DNA of 64,000 nt from positions 806,001 through 870,000 of the forward strand of contig JAVTVJ010000117.1 in the NCBI GenBank assembly GCA_034509425.1. Direction: 5' to 3'. The position numbers and the translations under genes were made by a program. Shown here one piece after another: positions 1 to 11,676 of the stretch. The first letter of the stretch is position 1; each line of letters begins with the position of its first letter. The notes under the pieces were generated by a model. The model searched no databases and had not been told where the DNA came from. It worked only from the letters and a program-made list of their open reading frames with translations. The DNA is from Eopsaltria australis. Its lineage: Eukaryota > Chordata > Aves > Passeriformes > Petroicidae.

Positions 1-3000
1 AACCTCCAGTCGCCTTTCCTACTGTGCAGGTAGGTGGAATTGAATGTGAGAATAAGCAGGGCAGGGAGTTACTACAGCTCTCCAGGCTCTATCAGCAGAA
101 CTTTAAGACTGCCTGAAATTATCCATTCCAGGCAGAAAAATGGGCTATTGCACTATATTAAAAGCCAAACAGTATTAAATTAACCAAACAAATTAACCAA
201 AAAATACCTTTGCCTAATGCCTTTTTTTTTTTTTAGAAAATGGAAAAGAATGTGACAGTAAGGGCCTCTGCCATTGGAAAGGCCTAATGACACTGCTTCT
301 CTAACTTCTAGAAAAAAGACCAGTAAGACAGTGGTGATGTGCTGTGAAGAATAAAGAAGAATTAAAGCAAGAATGAGGGGTTTTGGTGGCCCTGTGTAGC
401 AGAATTAATTATGTGTTCTCAATCTATGAACTAGCCAGCATAATGAAAGCAAAATATTTTATAAACATGAAAGGTGTAGAAAATATATTTTTAAAAATTA
501 AATAATAGTATAAAATAAAATATAACATTTTCCTACTCCTGACTTTCTGATTACAGAGGTTTTTAATAATAAAAATGTATTTTGAAACAGTTATTCACCA
601 TTTCAAGCACTACAAATTGATGTATAAATTCACTTTTTTTTAGAGGAGTATAATTACATGGCAGGAAATCTTGTACAATTGTATTATTCAATCCAGTTCA
701 GCACATAGTTTTACAACAGATGTGATGTGAGCACAAGCAGAATTACATCTTCTATTCTCCATTCTAAACTAATTATTACATTTTTAGCTTTTAATAGCAG
801 CATAATGTGGTAGTGCTGCTAGGTGACAATTCATACAAGCAAAAGACTGATAGAGTAGGACAGTAAGAGTAATGGGAAAAGACAATTGGTGAATGAATAA
901 AACTTTCAGGAAAAAAAAAACCTAAAAAATTATAACAAATTACAGCTGCTTCTGGATTTTCATAATTGTGTGCTGGATTTTTTGTGAGGAATAATAAGGC
1001 TGATATTGCCTCCTGCAGCTGGACATGGCAAGAGCATGTGGGCAAGGTGAATTCTGCTTCTATGCCAAGTTTACAAGCGTACTGGACTGTACACTCTCAT
1101 TCCTCTTTGGAACAAAGACCTTGTGTCATGTTCCTCCTATGAAATGTGAGTCCAAAGGGAAAACATGCCACTAATCTGTGGATATGGAAAGCGATGGACC
1201 AGGTGAAAATAGTGATGGGGAGTAGGAGGTAAAACAGATTTGAAAAAAAACAAAAAAAAAAGATGGAAAAGTGTAAAACTTTTTGACTCTCTCTGTGTGG
1301 CCCATGTTTCCCTTCCTGATGAGCAGCACCTGTCTCTCCCTGTAATGTGGAAGGAAAGAACCTGTGCCCTTTGCAGATCTGTGCTGCCCTCATCACAATT
1401 TCCACATCTGTATTTTCTCTGTCTGCCCCAGGTTACTAGAGAAGAAGTGGTGACACTGGGTCCCCCCCTCAGCATGGGGCTTGTTTGACTTACCCTAATC
1501 AGGAATGGAGATCCCCACATCTCTAGTAGGGATCTTATCCCAGGTGGGATTTAAAAGGTGCTGGGATGGTGCCTCTGAGTGTTTCTTGGGTATTTTAAAC
1601 CACACAAAATCATATAAAAAGTAAGAGCAAAGATTTGTGTAGTACAGTCAGGTGCTTGAAGGAAAACATAAGGAAAGTATATTTTGTCTGTAGTTCTTCA
1701 AACTTCAGCAATTCTGAATTGAATATACTTACAATTCAACCTCCAGAGTATCATGGATCATTTATTTACTTGCATAATTTTTTTCTGTCCTTTTTAGGGT
1801 GCCTAATTTTTCTTTTTAATAATAATTACCAAAATCAAAAGAAATTTTTTTCCAAGTCTCCAGGCCAAGACTGAAAGTGGTAAAAGTCAAAGGTGGCAAC
1901 AGCCAAATTTCTTCATCATCTTTTCCTACCTCCTTAATTCTCCTCAAGAAAGAGGGACCTTATTGTGAAAACCTTCATTCCAAGTTATCTTCTTGTATTG
2001 GATGTGTTTGTAATTGTTGAGAGGACACACAAAAACACACAAAAAAATAAATATTATAATGTCTTTCCATTTAAGATGAAATTGTAGTATGTGAAAAACA
2101 GGGAGCCATAAGAGTGATTTCCCACTCAGCTTTCCCCACAACTCCACTGCTTTTTTCTTCCCGGTAATCCTTTAAGATGGATATTACTATGATTCACCAT
2201 CTTTAATTGGATGAGCAATTACAAGTTTGGGCATTCATTATTTATCTGAACTCTGCAAAACTGGCCTGGGATTTGCTAGAGAACTGGATGTCTTGGGAAA
2301 TTTCCTGTCATCATTTGGTCATGCATATTACCAATGCATGGGTGTCTCCTGAGGGTTTTTTGAGAGTCTGATGCTCAGATTTATTCATATTTGGAAAAGG
2401 AATAGTTTTAAATTTAGCTAAAAATTCATGGGAATTAGAAACAAAATTAATACAGGAGGATAATGGACCAGCATGAGGTTTTAATTAATCTTTGTCTTAC
2501 CCTGGGATGTGGAAAATGTCAATTTGCACTAGTTCCATGAAGGATTAAGACGAGTAATATGTACAGTCCATTTAGCTTTGAGATAAAGCATAAAGAAAAT
2601 AAAACTGAGAACTTTTGATTCAATGTGACACTAAAGGGGAAGAGAATTAAACAGTTATTAAATAGAGCTGGCTCAATTACCACCACTGGAGGTGACCTGA
2701 ACAAACTACAGCTGGTTTTACCAGACACCATTTATATCCCCAAGCCACAGTTATAGCAATGTTTGCCAAAACCAGAATTCAAACAAATGTCTTCTGTTGA
2801 CTGCTGTGCAGGCCAGAACATCCCATTTGTTCCACTGAAACATCAAAAAAGATTGGGGAAGAAGGCAAATGATTTAACTGAGGAGATTCTGGCTTTGTGT
2901 AATCCATACTTCATACCTTGTCCCCCTGAGTATAGATCCAGCTGCAAAAAGGACGAGAGGGAAACAAACTAGATGTGTGAGATCTATAGTTTATGAGGAC

Positions 3001-3812
3001 CTGGCAGTGATTTGGGTTCAGAAAGTGGGCAGGGAGCTACCTTTGCAACACTATATATAAAGTAAATCTCATGGTCCAGGTCCAGAAAAGTACATATGCT
3101 CATCTCAGCCAAATTGTCCCTATTCCCTTGGTTTACTCATTAGAGAAATTTGATCTACTTTAAAGAACTAATTTATTGAAGGGATTAAGACATTAGGCAG
3201 AAACTTTATTACTATTAATAATACAAATCTGACTTCCAAGGGTAAAATAAATGATAAATAAGTCATCAGTACATGTGGATTTGGTCTATCCATTCTCCTT
3301 CAGTCTTTTGCTGAAGCCTTCCTTTGGAATCTTCTACCAATTCTAAGAATTGCAATCTTTCAATTTTTCAGTAAGTGTTGAGGTTATTTCCATTCCCAGC
3401 TTCAGGAACTTGGATTCTAAGTGTTTCCTTTTTGTTATGAAACAGGGAACAGATAGAAAATTCCTTCTAAGAATAAGTGCCCCTTTTTCCTCCACTTATC
3501 TGCTACCGTTCTAAACAACTTCTATGGACCTGCTCTCCCACCATTATCTAAATTGTCTTCAGACTCACACCGAAAAGACATTAGACTACAACATAAGAGA
3601 AATATTGGAAAAAAATAACAGAGAACTTTAGAGGATGTTTGCTGGTGTCATGAAACATTCTGCTTTGGAAGAATGAGAAATGAAAAGTTCCCTCCTCTCA
3701 CTCTTCTTTCTGGTTGAACAGTACCTTCAACCCTTCCAAAATTACTGCACACATCCTCCTAACTCTAAGGCAAATTTATGGATGAGGAAATTACCGTGAC
3801 AAAACTGAGCAT
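1..3812. other. Unique AT-rich non-coding sequence
   Basis: No gene is supported here. The sequence is AT-rich with short A and T runs, such as T-runs near 223 and an A-rich patch at 1242-1262. The open frames between 1097 and 1520 on both strands overlap each other, use the A-rich patch and have no recognisable protein motifs. A pyrimidine tract ending in CAG followed by GTAGGT at 14-36 could pass for a splice site, but nothing around it supports an exon. Confidence 0.6.
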
Positions 3813-4320
3813 CGCATCCAGCGCTGGGGTCCCCAATATCAACCTGTTGGAACCAGTCCAGAGAAGGCCACCAGGATGACCAGAGGGATGGAGCAACTCT
3901 GCTGTGAGGAAAGGCTGAGAGAATTGGGATTGTTCAGCCTGGAAAAAATAGGCTTTGGGGTGATCAAATTTTGGCCTTCCAGTACCTGAAGAAGCCAACA
4001 CGAAAAATGGAGAGAGAATTTTTACAAAAACCAGAATTTATAGGACAAGGAGGAATAGCTTCAAATGGAAAGAGAGTAGGTTTAGATTAGATATTGGGGA
4101 CAAATTATTTACTGTGAGGCTGGTGAGACACTGAACCAGGCTGCCCAGAGAATCTGTGGATGTTTCATCCCTGGAGGTGTTCAAGACCAGACTGGATGGG
4201 GCTCTGAGCAACCTGATCTAGTGGAAGGTGTCCCTGCCCCTATGTCAGGAGTTGGAACTGGATGATCTTTGAGGTTCCTTCCAACCCAAACCATTCTATG
4301 ATTCTATGAATATTCTATGA
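3813..4320 (+). mobile_element. CR1 LINE 3' fragment, 5'-truncated
   Basis: The fragment begins in the end of CR1 ORF2 (a remnant of ACCTGTTGGAACCAGTCCAG) and runs through the 3' untranslated region. It passes GTTCAGCCTGG, TTTAGATTAGATATTGG, GTGGAAGGTGTCCCTGCCC and CCAACCCAAACC, and ends in three degenerate ATTCTATGA units. CR1 elements are non-LTR retrotransposons that are nearly always 5'-truncated and end in short 8-bp repeats rather than poly-A. The ORF part is frameshifted and dead. The minus-strand open frame across 3765-4001 is only its antisense. Confidence 0.95.
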
Positions 4321-5113
4321 ACCTCTCAAACACAGTTTTGCTGATAATTTCTTTAAATATTTAATCATTCTCCTTTTATTATTTTTCCTAGATACAAGAA
4401 ATGAACTAGTGAAATCCATCCTTTATGAGTCATTCAGCTGGCCTCAGAAGATCTTGGGCAGCTTTTTTATATATTTTCCCTTAACACGTCCAGTAATGAG
4501 AACTTTTTTTAAACTACCATCTTCATTCACTAATTAATTAGAAATATCAAATAACAAAGAGGGTAAAAGGGGAAACACAAAGAAACAAAATGTTCTATAC
4601 AGCATGAGACTGATGAGAAACATGACAATAATAGCAGAGAATGGATTAAATAACAGAATAAAATAGATTGGAGAGTATAAAAATAATAAATATGATGAAA
4701 ATATATTAAGAAATAGAGAAATGGAGCAATGGAATGAGATGACTACTAAAAACTTTTTATAGGAATATGCAGAAGGCAGTAAATCACCTCATACTTATCT
4801 GGCAGGACTGCTCTGGAGAAAGAGGAGTAATTGGGGATCACTGGAATAAGAACTGTTTTCTGACTGATTTTGTGGAGAATCTGAAGGAAGCTCTCTGGCT
4901 ACAGACTAAAAGATCAAGGAGGAGAAATCGATCAGAAAATTAATCAGCAAGGTGGCCACTATTGCTCAGGAAGATCCTCAGCTGAGAGATTGCTCACAGA
5001 AGGTATCATCTGCAATGGTTTCTCTGTATACAACATATGAATTTACACAGCTTTTTGGTGCAGCTCACACCTATTTTTTATGATTTATTTTGGCACTGGA
5101 ATAAGTATTGTAG
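4321..5113. other. Unique AT-rich sequence
   Basis: No gene or recognisable repeat is seen. The stretch is A-rich around 4560-4740 and lies between two CR1 fragments of opposite orientation. Confidence 0.55.
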
Positions 5114-5230
5114 TATCATAGATCATGGAAAGGTTTGAGTTGAAAAGGACATTAAAGATCACCTTGTTTCAACATTCCTTGCCATGGGCAGGGACACTTT
5201 CCACTAGACCAGGTTGCTCAGAGCCTGCAC
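5114..5230 (-). mobile_element. CR1 LINE 3'-end scrap
   Basis: In reverse orientation the sequence matches the last 110-120 bp of CR1. It contains a degraded tail (ATCATAGATCATGG), AAAGGTTTGAGTTG, GGGCAGGGACACTTTCCACTAGACCAGGTTGCTCA in outline, and then stops. It is a severely 5'-truncated insertion, moderately diverged. Confidence 0.9.
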
Positions 5231-5717
5231 TAGTAATACCTAGAGTAAAACTGGTAGATCTTTTCCTTGTCAATCTAGTAACTAGCACTTTGCCCTTTTT
5301 ACAATCCATTTTATATAGTATAAAATTGCTTATTATGCATTTGATGAATTTTCATGGTATTTCAATAAAGCATTAATTTGATTTTGTTATGCTGTTCCTC
5401 CAGCTCTTATTTCCAAATTTATGGGCATTCTTGAATTACAGATTCAGGAATAGTTTGTGTCTTTTCTTTTTTATATATTTGTTTTCAGTCAGTCCATCAA
5501 TTCAACAAACATTTAGGACAAATATTGCCTCCATATCTGTTAAACTCCACTAGGTTGTGCATTTGAGCATCTACTGAACCAGAAACTTTGCAAATTTGTA
5601 ATAGACTCTTATCTATGGCTGCACTTGAAATGGTGGAACATTGAGGACATTTAAGGTTAAAAAAGTTTCTATCAGTTCTTCCCCATTCTTAATAAATATG
5701 TGTCCACAGCAGAAATT

Positions 5718-5827
5718 AAAAAAAGAAAAAGAGAAAGAAAGAGGGAAAGAAAGAGGGAAAGAAAGAGAGAGAGAAAGAGAGAAAAAGAGAGAAAGAGAGA
5801 AAGAAAGAGAGAGAGAAAGAAAGAAAG

Positions 5828-5878
<51 letters not shown>

Positions 5879-5880
5879 AA

Positions 5881-5974
<94 letters not shown>

Positions 5975-5983
5975 AAAAGAGAA
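5718..5983 (+). repeat. (GAAA)n microsatellite, 266-nt homopurine strand
   Basis: Every base from 5718 to 5983 on the plus strand is A or G. The first 110 bp are mixed GAAA, GAGA and GGGAAA units and the rest is nearly pure GAAA. Long open frames of Lys/Glu/Arg (plus) and Phe/Ser/Leu (minus) across 5613-6030 result only from this repeat. Homopurine-homopyrimidine mirror tracts are known to form triplex (H-DNA) and to be length-variable. Confidence 0.98.
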
Positions 5984-7971
5984 CTTCTACTTTTTTTATC
6001 CTCAAATGCCTTGAAATCATAATAATTTGAACACTATTTTTAAATTTCTATACCTAGGCTATAGCATGATCCCTGCAGGTAGTCAGGTGATATTTTAGTC
6101 TCATACAAAGCTGTTGACATCAGTAGAGACATAGAAATTGTTACTACTCAGCATGAGCAAGAGCAATCCAGTACAAGGACATAATTTATATAATGGAAAA
6201 CAAGACACTTTCTTTGAAATTGGAGATGTACAGGTGGAAAAAAATTGGGAAACAATTTCATTTTTCTTATGAGGCTTTAAGGCAGGAATTTTTATCTCAC
6301 TTCCACTCGTGACTCCATTTTGTGTAGAACAAAAAACATTCTAATTTTTTAAGCTTGAAAGCAATTAGGATATGATCCAACTTTTAATAATCTCATCTCT
6401 AGTGTGCTAACATAAGTAGCTTGATCCCACACTGCAATTTGATGCCACATGAAAGCCACTCCACAAACCCAGTGCTGCATCTCCAACTACACTTTTCAAA
6501 CTGCAATGCAGAGCTTAACTGAAGGTTTTTAAACACTTGTCCTTGTCCTGCTGTTATCTAAGTCAGTTAACTACACATTCCTCACATTTAAAAAAGGTGG
6601 GGTTGTGCTTTCATTATATAATTTTTTTTTAATCACAATATCAATTTTTATGACAAGTCTCTGCACTTGAAACCTGTTTCAATTCTATGCTATGTCAGAA
6701 CAATTTCACTCTTTATGAATAAGCTGATTAATTTATGTCAAACATCTAGCTGACACCAGGGATGTTTTTACTGTGCTAAATGTTGACTGCATGTAATACA
6801 TATGGCAAAGTGCATAGAAATAAAGGATTTGGGATTAAGCTGCCCAAAATGAATCAATCTACTCTGCTGTACCTTTATGTTTTAATCTACGTTCAGATTT
6901 TATTTCCAAGCTTTGAAAACTGCCTGGGACATCCGCAATTTAAAAATTATCATATCTTCCTCAAAACTGTAAGTATTTTGGAAATGTAAAATTAATATTA
7001 GCAAATATATTTAAAAAAAATGTCTAATATACTTTTTAGTCTGAAATCAAGATATTATCTCTGCTACTTTATTCTATGTTCAATGGCTACCTCAGTTTGA
7101 TGAACTCTCTACAAAACTTTTTTTTACACTAGTCTTTAGAGGAATACATAAAGACATCTAATGCACAAATAAAAATAACACACCACAAAATAATCTGATC
7201 TTTACCAAAAAAGTTGCCAAGGGAAGATCTATTCTACCATATGAAACCAACATGTTATGTTTCAAAATAGTGAACAAAATTTAAGTGGATTTTTAGCAGA
7301 AATAAGGTATAATTTCTTAATGAGTAGTTGGTTTTTAATCCAGAAATTATTTCTCCTGTTACCTTTCTGGTTTTCTCCTCATTTTTTGGAAAGAATATTT
7401 GCCCGGCTGTTGAAGTTAGGGGACGGTTTGCTGTGCAGTTGTTCTAGATTTTCACTGCTGATTTATCAACTTCTTAATTTCTCATTATTCAATCCACCTT
7501 TCCTATCTTTTGAGCAACATATGCATCTCTCTGTTCTCATCCATGGTTCAGCATCACCTACTTAGCACCTTCCCTCTCCCTGAGGTCATTGCAAAGGGCT
7601 TGGCTCAACTACTGGATTCAGGCAGTCTGCACACCTCCGTAAGAGGGTGTTAAATACAGCTGGGAGAGCACTACCAGAATAGAAACAGAGTGTCATAGGT
7701 GCCTGAAGGATTGAGGTACCACCTTTTCTTGAATCACAACCTATCCCAGCCTCTAGAACTCCTTAGAAAGCAAAGCTTAACAGAGCTGGATCTATAAAGT
7801 ACCCACATCCTAATCATGAGGAGACCAGGAGGATGTGCTCCACAGCACACCAACATTTTAAACAACAGGTTAGGCCACTAATCATTGCCTTCCATGGCAA
7901 ATGTCCCTTTCAAAGTGATCCTGGACTGTGTGGGGTATCAGCCTTCAGGCCACATTATTTACTAAGCATAG
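5984..7971. other. Unique AT-rich sequence
   Basis: No gene, RNA or mobile element is recognised. Open frames at 6780-6989 and 7257-7565 have no domain features and no matching splice-site context that I could find. Confidence 0.55.
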
Positions 7972-8080
7972 TATCATGGAATTATACAATGGTTTGGGTT
8001 AGAAATGACCTAAAAAATCATTTCGTTCCAACCTCTATGCCATGGACAGAGACACCTTCCACTAGATCAGATTGTTCAGT
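7972..8080 (-). mobile_element. CR1 LINE 3'-end scrap
   Basis: Read in reverse, it gives the CR1 tail. A diverged tail (ATCATGGAATTATACAATGG) is followed by TTTGGGTTAGAAATGACC, GCCATGGACAGAGACACC and TTCCACTAGATCAGATTG. About 110 bp survive. Confidence 0.9.
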
Positions 8081-8381
8081 CAATCAAGTCTTGCTTCTGA
8101 GCAGTCTTGTAGATTTAGACATATCTTAAATACGAAGGATACTTAGTCAACTCTAAGGAAAACCTGCATGGACTTCCTTTTTTATATGTTTTCTGCTTTC
8201 AATTTTCCTAATAATACAGGTCTTTAATGAGTGCTAATTGGGTGCTAATTGCCAAAGGAAAATTTTGGATTCCCAAACAGAAGTCAAAAACATGGTTCTG
8301 AAGGAGGTATTTGCATGTAGTAATACTACATTAAAAAAAAAATTTTGTAACATGAGTTATTCTTGCTATTTATCAGTATTA

Positions 8382-8615
8382 TCACATGAGAAAAGGCTGA
8401 AAGAGCAGGCACTGTTTAGTTTGGAAAAGAGAAAGCTCATCTGGATCTTATCCCCATGTCTAAATACCCAATGAGAAGGAATGGAGGAGAAGGAACCAGA
8501 TTCTGCCAACTGACAAGACACAAGGTCATGGGCACAAATCAAAACCCATCAAATTCCATCTAAGTCAAAAAAACCCCTCCACTTTTGAACTGTGAGCATG
8601 CTCAAATGGTGGAAG
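8382..8615 (+). mobile_element. Old, diverged CR1 LINE fragment
   Basis: The order of words follows CR1: ACATGAGAAAAGGCTGA, a diverged GTTTAGTTTGGAAAAGAGAA, GACACAAGGTCATGGGCACAAATC, AAATTCCATCTAA, AACTGTGAGCATGCTC. The GGTCATGGGCACAAA section resembles older CR1 subfamilies rather than the type at 3813. It ends before the CR1 tail and carries several small indels, so the insertion is old. The subfamily is inferred by eye. Confidence 0.7.
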
Positions 8616-9310
8616 ATTTTGTGAGGAGCTTTTGCCAAGCAGTATTTTTAAAGCTAGAGCATTATTGTGTTTTCAGTACAGTCCTTGTCACAAATCCAAA
8701 ATAAAGCACTACATGAGCTTCTATGGAGAATGCTAACGTTATCCCAGCCAAAACCAGCACATATCTCAATGATTATGTGATTATCATACTGCATAGCTTC
8801 CCCTCTCTATTTATAGTGAGGTTTTCTTTGTAATACACATTGTAGAACAGCATAATGAAGTCTTTACTGGAAGACTTTTTATTGCATGGATTAACTCCTC
8901 AGAAGGCTGCTGTCAGTTAAACATATTGCTAACAACAAACTTCACATTTTAGCACAATCACATTTTTAAATCAAGAGAAATTTCTAGGGTAAAAATAAAC
9001 ATTGTGAATGAGAGTAAATATATTCATCAATTTTATAGTCCTGTGACTGCATAGCTCAATTTTCATGTAGGTATGCCTAAATTTGCACATGCATTCAACC
9101 CTCTGCATAATCTGAATGAGGAGATTTCACTGCAGAAAATTCACTGTAGAAGAGTTAGAAATGGGAAAAGGATAACCCAGTTACATATCTTTTTCTCCAC
9201 ACTTTCCCTAATGATTTATATCCCCTCACTAAAAGAGATATACTTGTCACAAACCCCCAGATTGAACAATGTGTGGCCTCTTTTTACAACTGAAGAGGGG
9301 GAATAGGTCA
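8616..9310. other. Unique AT-rich sequence
   Basis: I see no gene or repeat here. The frame at 9073-9306 has no supporting feature. Confidence 0.5.
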
Positions 9311-9480
9311 GTCATTAGAGTGAATAAGACCCTCATTGATTTTAATTGAATCCTATTGATTTGCATAGAAGACAATTAGTTTGAATTGACTTTTATTGAT
9401 TTGTGCCTAATTGGACGCAATTAAAACCCAGTGACTTGCATTGAACAAACTAAATTGCACTGACTAATTGGACTGAACTG
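9311..9480. repeat. TTGA-rich degenerate repetitive stretch
   Basis: About 170 bp are built from recurring ATTGA, AATTGA and TGACT words, including three copies of ATTGATTT near 9337, 9357 and 9397. TTGA occurs about eight times. The spacing is irregular, so this is not a clean tandem repeat. It may be an old decayed one, or a compositional feature next to the block that follows. Confidence 0.45.
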
Positions 9481-9690
9481 AAGCTCATTGAAGTGAAGAG
9501 TGTTCAGAGAGATGAGCAAAAAGCCTGCGATTGCTTTTAATAAGGCTCCTATGCTGTTGATGAGCGCCTGCTGAAATCTGAGTAAATGTCATTATTAAAG
9601 ATCCTCTTTGAAAAACAGTGTTGTTTGCATGTGACTTGTGATTACCTTCAGCTGCTGGTTTATTTAATTCATTTTTTTTTTTTCTCTTGC
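9481..9690. promoter_or_regulatory. Possible conserved non-coding element
   Basis: This is high-complexity sequence with retained CpGs (CTGCGATTGC, GAGCGCCTG), TTATTAAAG-type homeodomain/HOX-like words and no repeat signature. It stands out from the CpG-poor background. Its character resembles vertebrate developmental enhancers, but conservation cannot be tested from one sequence. Confidence 0.3.
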
Positions 9691-10939
9691 CTAAGGATCT
9701 TGCCAAAAAGCAGGAATCCAATTTAATTACTTTTAAAAAGTGTTGTAACACTTTTTTTTTTTTCCTGAAAAATCCATCTTGCAGATGTAACCCACTTCAC
9801 AGGTGGCATTATGAATGAGTCTAGCCAAACAGGGGTGTCATTAAAACATCCAGACAGGACCTGCACACTCCTGTCTTGGTTCTTCCATTGTGCAGATGGT
9901 TCACTATATTCATACACACAGTACCATCAAGGGACTTGCAGTGCAGGGCAGCTTGATGGAGCACTGAGAACCTTGCCCAAATGGAAGGTTATCAGATGCA
10001 GCTGAAGTGTAATGAATCCTATAAGTAATTTTATGACTTTGCTAAAATCATTGAATAATTTTTGATTAAGATCACCAACACAAATGAAGATAGCACCGTT
10101 CCACCACAAAGCAGTGATTTCTTTGCTTATTGAATCTTTGTAATATATAATGATGTTGATCAAGACTATGCAGGAGTTTGGACTAAAAGACGCTCCTCTT
10201 CAGCTTTTGAATGATTCTGAACCCACCCTATTGTACTCAGTACACGAATGCAGGAACCACAGCTGTTAGGAGGCATCACCATGGCTGGGGCAGGAAGATG
10301 CCTCCAGGCAGACAATTATTCAAACTGCAATAACCCCATGGGTCTGTGTTTTAGGTTGCAAATCACAAAGTACAGCAGTGGTGGTGGTGGTCACTACATG
10401 CCTCAGTCTAATAGAGGAAAAGATAATCCAACAGATAAAAGACCTTAATTCCCTAACAGTTTACAAAAGAAAATATTGGAAAGGAAGGGACTTCCTGGGC
10501 CATGACGACCAGCACTTCTCTGTTCCAGGCATGCATCATGAGTTCCCTTACATAAACCTATAATTTTAGTTAAAATTATATTTTTTACCCATATTACTCT
10601 TACCAGGATATCCTTTCTGTCTCATTTCTTCCATGGGGATCAATGTCTATCTTTCAGTATCTGTCTAGTCATAGTTACTCTGTGCTTTAGCAGTACTTGT
10701 CTCTCACTAATGTTTACTCCCCTGACATATTTATAGATCACAGTTATATTCCTTGACAGTCTTTGTTTTATTATGCTAAATAAGCCAAGCTCTTTCAGAA
10801 CACTCTCATGAGGTATGGTTTTTCATTGCCTGTGTACAATCATTTGTCTCAATACCTATTCTAGCCTGAATTGGTTTTTGTTTTTTTTTTTACCTATACG
10901 TGAATGATCAGAGTTGTTACACAAATACAAAAACTGGTG
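9691..10939. other. Unique sequence, no gene seen
   Basis: The overlapping open frames at 9723-10563 on both strands lack protein motifs. A short GGT repeat (10378-10392) explains a valine run in one of them. T-runs occur near 9671, 9751 and 10877. Confidence 0.5.
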
Positions 10940-11004
10940 CGAGAGCAAGAGAGAGGAAAAGAGAGAAAGAGAGAGAAAGAGAAAGACAAAGAAAGAGAGA
11001 GAAA
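10940..11004 (+). repeat. GA-rich low-complexity tract
   Basis: About 65 bp of almost pure purine (GAGA and GAAA units) interrupted by two C residues. It is a small degenerate microsatellite. Confidence 0.85.
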
Positions 11005-11400
11005 TTTGTTGGGATTCTGGCAGAAGGTAATGCCATGATAATTTAATGTGCCCAAACAACTCTATGATGCCTGATGATGGGAACCCCTATTACAAGACTC
11101 AGTCCTTGCATCAGTATCTTCACCCAAATCAAGAAAGATGTGCCAAACCACTGTTTTGTTCAGTTTGTACAAGCCAGGTGGTCCAACTGACATGAAAACC
11201 CCAGATCATATGCACCTCTTTGTTGTTAATACACCTTCAACATGTAAAAAACGTGCCTTGAATGTCTAACTGCATACAAAAGGCATTCCTACACAACCAG
11301 GTCTGCAAGAAAAAATTTCTATTGTTTATGTTCAATGACATTATCTATGGAAAACACTCCTGTAGCAGGGGTGATGTTAAAAGTCTTTGCCTTAGCTCAC

Positions 11401-11676
11401 CCAGGAGTTCACTCAGCCAACCTAGATGTATAAACTGGTCTTGATGCAGCAGAAGCTGACTCAGGTAGAATTTGTAGTTTGAAATTCCCACCTGAACAGC
11501 TCCTGTAACAAACAGTCCAATACTTAATTCTAAAAGCTGGATCAGTCTCCTGGTTTTGACTTTTGATGCTGTCTCCAGGCAATCCATTATCCCACCTGTG
11601 CAGGTGCCTGTCCAGAAACCTCTTGACCCATGGCAGCAGGACTCTGAGTGCACTGGTTGTGCACACAGGCACAACT
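11401..11676 (-). other. Candidate internal exon (unidentified)
   Basis: On the minus strand, a pyrimidine-rich acceptor (ATCTGTTTTCAG) precedes 276 bp that stay open in one frame. A strong donor follows (CCTGG then GTGAGC). The exon would have symmetric phase 1-1. Its translation starts with a Cys-rich half (ELCLCAQP, ESCCHG, GTCTGG) and ends with a hydrophobic/leucine-rich half (LLELSIGLFVTGAVQVG, YLSQLLLHQD). I recognise no family. The frame is also open somewhat beyond both splice sites, which weakens the case. A second reading frame is open over much of the same stretch, so this may be chance. Confidence 0.2.

Noticed and set aside
5613..6030. Open frames of 104-135 codons on both strands
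   Set aside because: They consist of the GAAA microsatellite; the translations are simple Lys/Glu/Arg or Phe/Ser/Leu repeats.
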